Shown here in pieces: positions 44,366-54,696 of a stretch of DNA of 64,000 nt (positions within the stretch are counted from its first letter, which is position 1; every line of letters begins with the position of its first letter). The notes beneath the pieces are model-generated. The model ran no database searches and was not told the origin of the DNA. It was given only the letters and a program-made list of their open reading frames with translations. The translations under genes were made by a program, and so were the position numbers. Origin of the DNA: Neonectria sp. B-13. Lineage: Eukaryota; Ascomycota; Sordariomycetes; Hypocreales; Nectriaceae. The stretch lies in contig NOKP01000044.1 of the NCBI GenBank assembly GCA_002682825.1, forward strand, positions 125,291 to 189,290. The letters are read 5' to 3'.

Positions 44366-46630
44366 GCCTGGCTGAATTAGAGGTGAATCCCGGGTCTGGT
44401 CAACTGCGATCCACTAATGATAGAGGAAGAAAATAGGAGCGGGCAGCCATGAAGTAAGCCGCTGTTTTTGTCGGTCCTTGTTCTTCAGTTCAACGGGAAG
44501 TTGCAGAAAGGGGAGAAGGATGCGAGTTCAGCAGCCATCATGTTGGGAGTGGGATGGATGTTGAAGATGCGGGACGATCTGAAATGCAATGGCGGTTGGG
44601 GAAATTGGATTTTCCGGCGGCAGTTGTACCCATGAGACAGGTATTCGTACTGTGGTACTGTACCGGGGTTGTCTAGCCTGGTACCTTATTTCCATTTTCT
44701 CGAGAATTTGATATCATTTTAATACTGAAAATAATTCGTTGGTCATTGCGGGAAATGGCTTTACACCTGCTTCTTCGTTCATTTGTCAAATATCAACTGG
44801 AAATAAAAATTTTTACTCGAAATATTGATACCTCTCTAGCCACATTCTCGTCCTGTCATCGGGCTGCGCTTTGGGTACGTATCCCCAGTGGTGGCGAGGC
44901 TTAGATAAGAATGTGCCGTGTGGGTTAACGTTAGTCATGTGTGCTGTGCTTTATGTGAGCAAGCAAAGTAGCGAAAGGATGCTATTCATAGAAGCATAAA
45001 CTTCTTTGTGGGATGGACGAGGCTGGTTGAGTGACGGCGGTAATTAACCTTACCAGCATCTCCCAACTCACCGCATCTCCGTTTGTCTATAGCTGAAAGA
45101 GATTCAACTGCCACTAGAGGCGGTGTATGAGGCCCGATTGGGTTTCATCCAGCCCGCGAACCGAGTGGGAATCCCTTTTGACCCCCAAACGAGGCTCGTG
45201 TCCCTCAATCAACACATCAGTAATCACCTCCGCTGTGGTGCACCAAACATCATCCAATGGAAGCTACGGGGTCTCTTCTTCGTAACGTGTTACTTTCGCG
45301 GCGCTTCAAGCCATTCCACTTTGTCATTCAGACAGCCCTCAAAAATACAAATTGAGTCCAGTAAAAGCAATAAATTAAGGCTCGACTGAAAACAAGTTGG
45401 GAAGGTCCCAGCGCGGCTCGAGTCGGAGTGTTCAGCTGAGCATGGAATCAGCTGCGGCGGAATATGAGTTTAGGCACGGCTCTCAATCAGGCTGGAGGAC
45501 TTTGTGGCTCTCAAACATTTGTATACGGGACAGAGCCTCTTTGATACAGTCTCACAGACTCGGGTTGTCTTTGTAACCAATTTCACCATGGGCTCCTAAG
45601 TCATTTCACCATGAATGACACTACTTCCATCCCCCAGTGTCCCGTTGAGGGCTACAAGCGACTATCTTACCTATCTCCAACCGAAACAACAAGAGAGCCG
45701 TTTATGGCGCGCCTTTCTCGACAAAGCTCTCCATCCACACTAATCACGATAGACGACATATTCACAGGGTATCACTCAGCCTAGGTGAGGCTCTCACGAC
45801 GATGCACCCAGCAGGGCACAGTCCCCAAGGCCAAGCAAACTGCAAACCATTCTATGGTCCATCTGTAGTGGTGTTGCGTTGCCAATCCTATACTTCTTCT
45901 TTTCCAAACGCAACTGGCGCCTGGACCAAGAAGTGGCTTCTGATGGGTCGGCGGGCAATTCTTATCATCTTTCGCATCCGACCTTTAATAAAGTTCCTCT
46001 TCTTCAATTATTGCCTGTAGACAATCAAGTATCCCACATACAAACTAAAAGATGGTATGTTGAGCATGTGTTTTGACTCAGAATATTAATGGCAATGACG
46101 TCCCGTATTCAGAAAATGTGGATTCGACCTTGAATTGATCCATAAGAACCAGGACATGGTTTGTCTTGACAGCCCCGGAAATAACTGGACTGGGGCGATT
46201 GTTGCAGATCCAGCAAATCCTGCGGAGACGAAGGATTCAACGACAAAACAGTTGACAAATGAGGAGATGAACAGCAGCCAGGATGAGGCGCAGCGCAAAG
46301 ATGGACGCTAAATATGGGGCACATTCGGGGCTGAGATTTGGTCATTGGCGTGATTTTAGGCAGATGTTTTCATCTTTATTAACCAACTCATGGCATTTAA
46401 CCTGGTTCCAAAGGATTTGACATCATACATTTCTTGGCAGCCGTGGGATGGGATGTGATAAATACTACGCTTTGCCCTTAAACCAAAACCAGCGAGAAGA
46501 TATTTTTCTTACCGTCTCCTCTTTTAGTCATCCTCATCACTTCCTAAACTCTTGATTTGATAGGTCCTCTGTTAGTGGCTTATATCGGTCCGCCTTTCTC
46601 AAAATATCGGTCTCATACACCTACGCAACC
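44366..46630. other. Long intergenic region, nothing identified
   Basis: No convincing gene in 2.3 kb. Frames at 45123-45389, 45802-46020 and 46086-46345 are short and featureless. AT-rich patches near 44,700-44,830 and 46,350-46,450. The last 70 bp are leader of the GPI protein. Confidence 0.4.
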
Positions 46631-47122
46631 ATGCGGTTTCTTGTATTGCTTGTCGCACTCGCGCCCCTCGCAATGGCCGCCGTCGAATTCACCGGGCCTG
46701 ACGATTCATCCAAGCTTAATCTCTCCGCCCCGATCACGATATCGTGGGAGAACTCCGGAGGCAATGCCAACTGGACTTTGTTCGACCTCAGGTGGAAGGG
46801 CGATATGGCCGATGGGGCTGGGTCCTTTGGATTTACCCTCGTGCAGGACTTGAACGTGTCGAGCGGAGAATACGAGTGGGATCCAACAAACCAGACTGAA
46901 TCATTGGAAACCGCTGGAAACCGCCTCTCCAAAGACAAAGTCTTCTTCTTTGAGGGCTTCCAACACGGGAAGAATGAGTCGGGTCCTGGTGGTAGTGTGG
47001 CCAGTGAGAAATTCGCCGTCGAAGGATACGAACTTATGGGGAGCTCGGGCAGCTCATTGAAACCGGCGACGACGGCCCTGGTAGCTGGAATTGTCGTAGC
47101 GGGTGTTTGGCTGCTTCCATGA
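46631..47122 (+). CDS. GPI-anchored Kre9/KNH-like cell-surface protein
   Basis: A single-exon frame of 163 residues. It starts with a signal peptide (MRFLVLLVALAPLAMA), then an Ig-like Kre9/KNH domain (VEFTGPDDSSKLNLSAPITI then SWENSG; a WTLFDLRWKGD strand; SSGEYEWDPTN). N-glycosylation sites such as NLS, NWT, NVS and NQT occur. It ends in a short Gly/Ser linker and a hydrophobic tail (PATTALVAGIVVAGVWLL) fitting a GPI-attachment signal, with the omega site probably in GSSGSS. Such proteins sit on the plasma membrane or in the wall. Kre9 is linked to beta-1,6-glucan assembly, but most small fungal members have no proven role. No related gene is adjacent. Confidence 0.88.
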   Translation: MRFLVLLVALAPLAMAAVEFTGPDDSSKLNLSAPITISWENSGGNANWTLFDLRWKGDMADGAGSFGFTLVQDLNVSSGEYEWDPTNQTESLETAGNRLSKDKVFFFEGFQHGKNESGPGGSVASEKFAVEGYELMGSSGSSLKPATTALVAGIVVAGVWLLP

Positions 47123-48986
47123 AGGGTATTACGATGCGATTTGAACGCAGTCAGTCATTTACGTCATTATGATATATCTAGCCAGAGAAGATGAGGCATT
47201 CTATGCATATTGCATCCAACGGTCTCGAGTCGTTATAAAGTGATGATCTTCAGCTCACCTTGAGATTGTGCCCTGAATTGGCCGCCCTCGCGACTGCAAC
47301 CGGGATTTGAAGCACATGTAGGCTATGGACGTATTAAAATCTGTGGTATGCATGTGTTTCCTTATGGACATGTTTGAGTAAGATTCAATTTTGAGATTGC
47401 CTGATGGCAGTAATCTGATAGTTAGTGATCGCACGTTCTGACGATCAGGGTTCGTAAGCCGCATTATTTGTTATTCTCCAGTTTCAACAGTTCGTAGATG
47501 CTCTCGTCTATGGGCAAACTATTTCTTAGCTGAAGGTCCTCAGGCTCGGTCGTCATCGAATTTGTTTTGTTGGATGTTGCAGTGGATCTAAAGTGTCTCG
47601 GAGGGTCCGAATGATGTCATGCTGTCACTAAGATAATCGAGGAGGAGGTTCTCATTGTACTTACAGTATTTAACTGTCTCTTGTAGAGTGACTTTGTCGT
47701 TGCTCGTCGCGTCTGGACGCGTCTTTGGTGCGAGTGACATTGATGGCGATGGAGACATTTCTCGTTGTGTTTCGTGGTGTTTGATCTGAAAAAGAAGAAA
47801 CAAGGGTGGTACTATTTACCGACACTTCGTAGACTTGGCTCATGAACTGAGATTTCAGATTTCGTGACACATGTCTATGAATTTAAGGAGATTAACTGGT
47901 GTTTCAAGGAAGCACTTTCACTCCTCCATTGGCAAATAGCGAGATGTGATACCGCAATTATATGGAGTACAGTTATTTTATTGGACCTCTCTACCCACTG
48001 TAGGGTCTTTGAGTTCCCAGCTGGACACCCCCACACTGAGAATGATTCAGGAGGCAGCCATGGGGTTCATGAGAGGCGTCAGCGCATGCTATGCTTGGAA
48101 TGAAAGGGAATCCGACCAGCAGATAGTATATATCTGAGACCTCTCATGATCACGTTGTACTGCTACTTCATCTTGTCTGTCACCGTCACATGGCACTGTT
48201 GAAAGCCTCGTCGTCAACGGCGTCTAGGGCTTTGTTCTTTGTCGATCTATCTCCCTTCTTTTCAAGCCCAACATTCCAGTCAGGAAATATCGCCATCCAC
48301 GGGAAATGGCATTTCACTGAGCACGGATGCTAATCCAGCTACCAGTTCCGATTCACTGCTAGTGTCTTTTGACATGTGCCCAAATGGTGGATCTTAGTCT
48401 CAGTCCCTTGATAACGGCCGTGTTGCTGCTGAACCATTAGTAAACGCATCAGTCTTGATTCGAACATTGTGGCTTGAGTCCGCCGCCACGCGCTTCTGTC
48501 GGTGTCACGATACCATTCCAGAATGGAAAGACTCCACAATATTGAACTCGAAGTCCCATTCGAAACGTCCTTCCGCCCGGCTTAACGCACGCCTCAATTG
48601 AGTTTCTGACTTTACACTTTACGCTATCTACACCTATCTTACCGGTCGGACCACACCGCTGCGTCATGTATGAGCTCAGAGGTGATCATGGTGCTCCTGA
48701 TGCGCCACAAGAGTAAGTACTGGTTGAACTCTAACTCCACGTGGAGTGGAACAAGTACTACCGGCGAGGTGGAAGGAAGATGCCGTTGAATCGATTAGCT
48801 CCAAGTCATTAGTGCGTGGGACTCGGCTGACGTGGAACAGGCTGCGGCCAGTGATGATGTCTCCGCTCCACAAAGCCACGAAGTCGTCTGCCACGAGCTA
48901 ACTTGATGACTTTACAAGTCAACCCCCTTTCCTTAAATACGCGCATTCTGGGTTTCCCAAATCCCAGACATACACGGCTCACTATC
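47123..48986. other. Intergenic region, nothing identified
   Basis: No gene found. Frames of 60-80 codons on both strands only. Confidence 0.4.
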
Positions 48987-50077
48987 ATGCTTCTCAAATA
49001 CCTCACCATCAATGCCCTATACGCCCTCGGCTCGGCCAGTACAGCCCCTGACCCTCATGCCAGAGACCTTGGTGTTGAGGTCAGCCACGGACGTTCCACT
49101 GTGGCCCTCATCGGCCGCACCAACAGCGGCAGTGATGAATCTTGGAATAGCACCAAGGACGTGTTAAACGCAAACGACGCGACCCCCAACAGCGTTGGCA
49201 AGACTCACAGCAGCCCACATGGCGAGAAATTGGACGGCAACAAGTCCTTGACCGACTTTGACGACTGTGTAGTGTGGTCCAGCTATTGTAGCAAGCGTGC
49301 TTGCAATAACAATGCCCTGGCATGCGACACTTCCAGGGATACCTGTCCCAGCAACTCTGAGCGGGATGGAAAGACTGATTACTGCGCGTGCAAACAGAAT
49401 GGGCAATGCTACGACGAAGATTCACACCAGTGTGGCTGCCCCGAGGATCAGACATTGGGTGGCTTTTATGGCAGAGCCAATGTCATTAAGGTACTGACTG
49501 GAACACATAAAAGCAGCCCTGTGTCTACCAGAAGAGCGTACCGACCTGCAACAATGATGGGGACACTTGTGATTGCTCCAAAGAGGAGGAGTCGACAAGC
49601 TGCGGGCGCAGAAACAAGTGCTCGGAAGGGGCAAAGTATAGGACAAGGAAGCCAGCCTGTGTCTGTCAGAAGAGCGTATCGACCTGCAACAATGATGGGG
49701 ACACTTGTGATTGCTCCAAAGAGGAGGAGTCGACAAGCTACGGGCGCAGAAACAAGTGCCCCGAAGAGGCAAATCATAAGACAAAGAAGCCAGCCTGCAT
49801 CTGTCAGAAGAGTGGAGACTGCAACGTTTTGAGCAAAAAGTCCCGAAGCTGCCCAACGAACAGACATGGACCTCGTATGGATGCGAGAATGATTGCGGAA
49901 CGACACGGACTGGAACAACACCAATGGCTCTGCAAGAACACCGAAGACGGGAAGATGGATTGTTGCAGCTGCGCCACTGGATATACATGGAACCCATTCG
50001 GATGCTGGTGCGATTACATTAGGCCGATTGTGACGGAAGAGTTGTCAAGTGCTCGAAAAGATGTTGAGATTATGTAG
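48987..50077 (+). CDS. Secreted cysteine-rich repeat protein with reading-frame break
   Basis: From the ATG at 48987 a frame gives a probable signal peptide (MLLKYLTINALYALGSASTA), a Ser/Asn-rich stretch and a Cys-rich module (DDCVVWSSYCSKRACNNNAL; YCACKQNGQCYDEDSHQCGC). From about 49511 the Cys-rich sense passes to another frame: KQPCVYQKSVPTCNNDGD and TCDCSKEEESTSCGRRNKC, repeated, ending KMDCCSCATGYTWNPFGCWC and a stop near 50077. The frames could be bridged by AAG|GTACTG (49492) to AAAAG (49510), but that intron would be about 20 nt, too short. So either a longer intron removes part of the first repeat, or an indel has broken the gene. A second candidate slip lies around 49,850-49,930, where another frame reads TSYGCENDCGTT. 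Function unknown; secretion and disulfide content suggest a surface or effector-like role. Confidence 0.55.
49511..49815 (+). repeat. 138-bp tandem repeat encoding a 46-residue cysteine-rich module
   Basis: Unit 1 is 49511-49648, unit 2 is 49649-49786, and a partial third starts at 49787. Long stretches of units 1 and 2 are identical at nucleotide level, including tcgacctgcaacaatgatgg-type blocks with only scattered changes. Period 138 is a multiple of three, so every frame is periodic across the repeats; the Cys-rich frame is the biologically sensible one. Confidence 0.85.
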
Positions 50078-50822
50078 CTGACCTACGGGGCAGAGCTGGA
50101 CTGTATATAGTTGCCAGTATGACTATGGCGGCGAGGCTTACTAGGGGAAAGGAAGAAGAATTGCGTGCGCAAGAGGGGGGATACGGATTACCACAAAGCA
50201 CCAGCAGTGCAAGTGCTCGCTCAACGAGTCAACGGGAAAATGGCCGTTCGCAGTCTGGGACGGACGGAACAAGTCTCATCGGACCTTCTATTCATGTCAC
50301 TCATTCATCACCGATTGGGGTGGGATTGTTTCTGTCAACAATATAAATTTAAGCGTTAGACTGGGCTTTCCGCGGTCGTGTGTTGATGCCCACAACGGCT
50401 CTTTTTAAACTGACTACGTAATGCTTTTGAAACATTCAGCGGACGTATTCAAAACGAGAATGATCAATGGGATTGAGAGGGTAAAGGAGTGGCAGGATCT
50501 CAAGACTATGACCCTACTAAGCGGGATACTGAAAATCAAGGACGAGGTGTAGACCAATCGTTGGAGGCTTGTTGTGTACAAGATGGTAATCAAGGTGTCA
50601 TCACCGAGGAGGGCAAGCCAGCAATTGGCAAGTCTAGAGATAGCTGAATACGAGCAACTCATGAGCAGAATTAGTAGCCTTGTAGATTCATTTGTTCCGC
50701 GTAACTTCAAAACCATGACAGTTCACATTTATGATTGTGAAAATTGGGTAGGAATGGGACAAGGAGCACCGGAATAGAATACTTAAACGCAGTTGCTAGT
50801 GTAATGAACTCATCCATCTCTC
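50078..50822. other. Intergenic region, nothing identified
   Basis: No supported gene. A minus frame 50414-50716 and an overlapping plus frame 50574-50777 are both unconvincing. Confidence 0.4.
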
Positions 50823-52106
50823 TTACCATTCCACACCTTTTTGCTTTAGTGGAACATGAAGCAAGCGGTGCCCTCCCTCTGATGGCCTGGGAAGCCGGCC
50901 GGCCCGGATATTCATCTGCAGGGATTGATGGACCAGCCTCGGCTCTGCCAAGGTCGCGTCACGTTCCCTTCGCAAAGCCACAAATTCCTCCTCAGTGATA
51001 CCATCTTTGAGATGCTTGTTTTGTTTCTTGTGGTCTTGAACAGTCATCCAAGGCACGGGACCACTGCGGTCATCGGGTGGGTAATCGTGACCCGTCCAGA
51101 TTTTGAAATGGTCCGGAAGGCCAAGGAGTCTTCGTCCAGAGTTGAAAAGGCTGTTTGCGCTACCGCCGGGGAAGTCGCAGCGAGCAGTACCGATGTCCGC
51201 ATGGAAGAGAGAGTCACCACAGAACACATTGTCTGAGTAGGGATATAAGTTAGCTCTAATCAATAACAGGGCTGCTGTGAATATCTTACCTCCGACCCTG
51301 TAGCCAAGATGGTCGGGAGTGTGGCCAGGAAGATGGATGGCGGTTGCTTTTAGTTCACCAATGCTGAAGCTCTCGTCGTCGTCAAAGAGCTTGTCAAAAA
51401 CGCCACCATATTCCTCTGCTTGAACTCCATATTTCCAACCGAACAACTTCTGTACTTGCTCGATGCGCTTCCCAATGCCGATGAGCGGCTTGTAACCTTG
51501 CTTCTGGGCAAGCCGCTTCTGGAGATATGAACTGGCGGTTAAGTGATCTGCATGAGCGTGTGTTTCGAGGATTCTGTCGACATTGTAGCCTTTCTCCTTG
51601 ACCAGAGCGAGCAATGCGTCAGGGCTCTGGGTGGTGACGGTCAGGGTGGTAGGATCGTAGTCCAAGACTGGGTCAATGATGACAGCAGCCAACGTGGATG
51701 GATCAGCGACCACGTACTGCCATGTGCCCGTCTTTGGTTCAAACACGCCGTGGATTGTGGGTTCCTCGCTAGCGGTAGCTTTGGTACTATATGAGGCTTG
51801 ACTTCGGGGCGCACGTAGGCTTGCGGTAATGAGGGGGTTCATGCAGTGTACACGGAGATGCGAGGGGATACGTCCACAAAGAAGAGCTCTTCTTGGAGAG
51901 GTTTGAGGGGTTGCCGAGTTGATGAAAGACACGCTTGATACGCTTTGTGCAGTGATTGTGGCCTTGTTCTCGGATTGATGATGAAGGCGACGGAGCGATA
52001 CGGCCGAGTCACCAAGCGCTGTAGCCCGGATAGCCGTGGTCGGAGGCTGAAGCAGACCTCCGGTTGCCTGCCAGCCAATGCTGATGTGAGGGCGTAGGGA
52101 CTTCAT
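50823..52106 (-). CDS. ETHE1-like persulfide dioxygenase, mitochondrial (MBL fold)
   Basis: Exons 52106-51290 and 51232-50823 give 408 residues. The metallo-beta-lactamase motif is ETHAHADHLTASSYLQ (HxHxDH), with later iron ligands in HLPGHTPDHLGY and FCGDSLFHADIGTARCDFPG. The fold and the GVFEPKTGTWQYVVAD and IIDPVLDYDP stretches fit ETHE1/persulfide dioxygenases, which oxidise glutathione persulfide to sulfite in the mitochondrial matrix. The Arg/Ser-rich N-terminus fits an import presequence. The 57-nt intron (51289-51233, GTAAGA...CTCAG) splits YRVG|DNVFCGD; it is a multiple of three and stop-free, so retention would insert 19 hydrophobic residues. The start at 52106 is favoured over Met at 51842 because the longer form gives a fuller presequence. 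It is divergent from sulfide:quinone oxidoreductase, whose product it consumes. Confidence 0.92.
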   Translation of the reverse strand: MKSLRPHISIGWQATGGLLQPPTTAIRATALGDSAVSLRRLHHQSENKATITAQSVSSVSFINSATPQTSPRRALLCGRIPSHLRVHCMNPLITASLRAPRSQASYSTKATASEEPTIHGVFEPKTGTWQYVVADPSTLAAVIIDPVLDYDPTTLTVTTQSPDALLALVKEKGYNVDRILETHAHADHLTASSYLQKRLAQKQGYKPLIGIGKRIEQVQKLFGWKYGVQAEEYGGVFDKLFDDDESFSIGELKATAIHLPGHTPDHLGYRVGGKIFTAALLLIRANLYPYSDNVFCGDSLFHADIGTARCDFPGGSANSLFNSGRRLLGLPDHFKIWTGHDYPPDDRSGPVPWMTVQDHKKQNKHLKDGITEEEFVALRRERDATLAEPRLVHQSLQMNIRAGRLPRPSEGGHRLLHVPLKQKGVEW

Positions 52107-52520
52107 CACGCTCAGAGATAATGATGATGATGAGACACAAACAAGACACGAAGAGATTAGAGGCTGGGTTGTGCTTAAAATAACCTCGAGCTGAAACCTG
52201 GGGACGAACGATACGATACGAATGCACTTATTAGGACAACTCCACAAATGGTTCCTCCCGGACCCGCCCGTTCCGTTCCGTGCGTCGGCGACCTGATCGG
52301 GGACCTGGTCGGCCATCAGGTCGCCGAAGAATTTCCCGAGTGCCTCCCGAGTGCCGGACATGGGCATCTTCGTTTATACGACGACCCGAAAACTTTCCGA
52401 CGATTACGATTTGCAAATGGCTTGTCTGTCTTTCTACGATCTACTCACAATCTTTTCTTTCAACATCTGATTTTATTCTTCTCGAGTCACGCCATCATAC
52501 CTCTCTGTCCAACACCCAAC
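52107..52520. promoter_or_regulatory. Shared promoter of persulfide dioxygenase and sulfide:quinone oxidoreductase
   Basis: 414 bp between divergent start codons of two consecutive sulfide-oxidation enzymes. The plus frame stays open upstream to 52248 by chance; that extension has no presequence character. No specific regulator site assigned. Confidence 0.65.
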
Positions 52521-53858
52521 ATGTTCCCCGGCCGTCTAACTGTTGCGGCTCGCACTGCTCGACACTCGGCCATCGCGGCACAGATCCGGACCTTCAAAGC
52601 ACCGCCTGCTACACATTCTCTTGATCGGAACCACAGAGTCGTGGTTGTCGGCGGTGGTGCTGCCGGTCTCTCCATCAGCCATCAGCTCCTTCGATCTGGC
52701 AAGTTTGCCCCGAACGACATTGCTGTTGTCGACCCGGCGACATGGCATCACTATCAACCCGGATGGACTCTGGTCGGTGCCGGTCTCAAGACCAGGGAGC
52801 AGCTTCGAAAACCACAAGCTAGCTTGGTCAATCCCAAGATCAAGTTCTACAACCACAGCGTGGGCACCTTCTCCCCCAAAGAGAACTCCATCCTGCTCGG
52901 CAATGGCGACAAGATTGGCTACGAGCAGCTCGTTGTTGTACCCGGTATTCATGTCAACTACGCTAGCATCAAGGGCCTGCCCGAGGCGCTTGACGCCGCC
53001 GACTCTCGTGTCTGCTCCATCTACGGGTACGATACTTGCGACAAGGTCTTCGGCAAAATCGAAAAGCTCCGGAAAGGGACTGCTCTTTTCACCCAGCCTA
53101 CCGGTATTATAAAGTGCGCCGGTGCTCCGCAAAAGACCATGTGGCTCGCCCTTGACTACTGGAAGAGAGCAGGGTTATACAACCCCAGCAACACGTCGCC
53201 GATTAACATCAGCTTTGCCACTGGCCTTCCTACCATGTTTGGTGTCCCCAAGTACAGTGCTAAGCTTGAGGAGCTACGGAAGGAGAGGGGTGTCGAGGGG
53301 CTATTCCAACATGACCTCGTCGCAATCGACGGCAACACGGCGACATTTGCGCATCCTGGTGGCGAATTGAAGAAGCAATTTGACTTTCTACATGTTGTGC
53401 CCAAGATGGGGCCACATGAATTTGTCAAGGAAAGTGACCTGTCGAATGACGCTGGTTTCGTCGACGTGGACGAGAGCACGACTCGTCACAAGACATTTCC
53501 GAATGTCTGGTCCGTTGGTGATGCTTCTAACCTCCCTACATCGAAGACGATGGCAGCCATCACTTCGCAGGCGCCAGTTCTCGTCCGAAACTTGCTGCAG
53601 TCTCTAGAGGGAAAGCAGCCTGACATGGTGTATGACGGCTATACTTCATGTCCCCTCGTGACAGAGTACGGCAAGGTCCTCCTCGCAGAATTTAAATATG
53701 GTGGTGTTCCCAAGGAGACATTCCACACCTGGTTCGGCATTGATCAGGCAGTGCCTCGCCGCGCATTTTACTACATGAAGAAGGATTTCTTTCCTTGGGT
53801 GTACGAAAAGTTCATGGTCAAGGGCATTTGGGCGGGACCGAAGGGTTTGATCAAGTAG
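52521..53858 (+). CDS. hmt2: Mitochondrial sulfide:quinone oxidoreductase
   Basis: A single-exon frame of 445 residues from the ATG at 52521. An Arg/Ala-rich presequence (MFPGRLTVAARTARHSAIAA) leads to the FAD-binding VVVVGGGAAGLSISHQLL. Further landmarks are WHHYQPGWTLVGAGL, PTGIIKCAGAPQKTMWLALD with a redox Cys, a Cys in IYGYDTCDKVF, NVWSVGDASNLPTSKTMAAI (second FAD contact) and a C-terminal amphipathic region. This is the eukaryotic SQR/Hmt2 type. It oxidises hydrogen sulfide to a persulfide at the inner mitochondrial membrane and passes electrons to ubiquinone. It is head-to-head with the ETHE1-like dioxygenase and upstream of a dicarboxylate carrier. The longer open frame from 52248 lacks targeting features and is rejected as a start. 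Confidence 0.94.
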   Translation: MFPGRLTVAARTARHSAIAAQIRTFKAPPATHSLDRNHRVVVVGGGAAGLSISHQLLRSGKFAPNDIAVVDPATWHHYQPGWTLVGAGLKTREQLRKPQASLVNPKIKFYNHSVGTFSPKENSILLGNGDKIGYEQLVVVPGIHVNYASIKGLPEALDAADSRVCSIYGYDTCDKVFGKIEKLRKGTALFTQPTGIIKCAGAPQKTMWLALDYWKRAGLYNPSNTSPINISFATGLPTMFGVPKYSAKLEELRKERGVEGLFQHDLVAIDGNTATFAHPGGELKKQFDFLHVVPKMGPHEFVKESDLSNDAGFVDVDESTTRHKTFPNVWSVGDASNLPTSKTMAAITSQAPVLVRNLLQSLEGKQPDMVYDGYTSCPLVTEYGKVLLAEFKYGGVPKETFHTWFGIDQAVPRRAFYYMKKDFFPWVYEKFMVKGIWAGPKGLIK

Positions 53859-54696
53859 GAAAAGGCGCGAAATTTGTACGAGCTGTTCTCGATGATGAGG
53901 CAGTAAAAGGACGTAGGCTTGGGAGCGAAAATGAAGGCGATCAAAATGTGTTGTTTGTACAGTTAGGCCCGCTGTAAACCCGAGAATAAAGGTCATTTGC
54001 TAGCACAAAATTACCCTTGTCACATTTTTATCACACGACACGGCCAGCGTTGGGCTGCCAGCCATCAAGCCACCCAAATCTCACTTATGTCATGAATAGT
54101 AGATGACAGACCTTGATGCAAATCTTGAGTCTAACCTTGACAGTGTCCCGTGAACAAAAGAACCTGCTCACCTTTGTAATCTCGATTGATCCAATTACGT
54201 ATGCCGCGGCATGAAACTTGCTTATGGCAAGGAGCGCCGGTCAGAAAGAGGCACGAGCACTTCCACTTCCCCGTGCCTCGGCAGACAGATAATGTCATCG
54301 GGGAATTCAAACCTGATCGGGGACTCGAATCTCTCGGAAGTTTGCGGACTAAAAAGTCGCCTGATCGATAATCACAAATCCCGGAACGGCGAGAGGTTGT
54401 CGGCAAGCGGTCCACGGCGACCGAATTAATAATTACGGGGCCGGACGGACGTCGTCGGCGACCCACAGACACCGACAGCCTGACCGAGAGCCCGGACCTA
54501 CCGCCGCACAGCCGTACTACACGGCAATAATGCCCGGCTGCCAGGTAATCAACAAGGAAGATTATCTCAGACAGCCGAAGTCTCTTTTTTAGCGTCGAGC
54601 AATAATTCCCATAATACATATAGTCAATCCTACGTACAATGCATCCCTTCTTCCAAAGCGCTGTGCCAGAAAGACGTCGTATCGGCCCTCATCAAC
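53859..54696. other. Spacer between sulfide:quinone oxidoreductase and carrier genes
   Basis: No gene supported. A 162-codon minus frame at 54131-54619 has no recognisable domain. Contains the 3' end of the oxidoreductase gene and the promoter of the carrier gene. Confidence 0.45.

Noticed and set aside
49492..49510. Tiny GT...AG intron joining the Cys-rich frames
   Set aside because: About 20 nt is far below the length at which spliceosomal introns work in these fungi (about 45 nt or more).
49422..49997. 191-codon minus-strand frame with repeated SLSYDLPL-type peptides
   Set aside because: Shadow of the 138-bp repeat; the plus-strand Cys-rich frame is the sensible one.
52248..52520. N-terminal extension of the sulfide:quinone oxidoreductase frame
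   Set aside because: Open by chance through the shared promoter; no presequence character, and the ATG at 52521 gives a standard mitochondrial presequence.
54131..54619. 162-codon minus-strand frame between SQR and the carrier
   Set aside because: Low-information Arg/Ser-rich translation with no domain.
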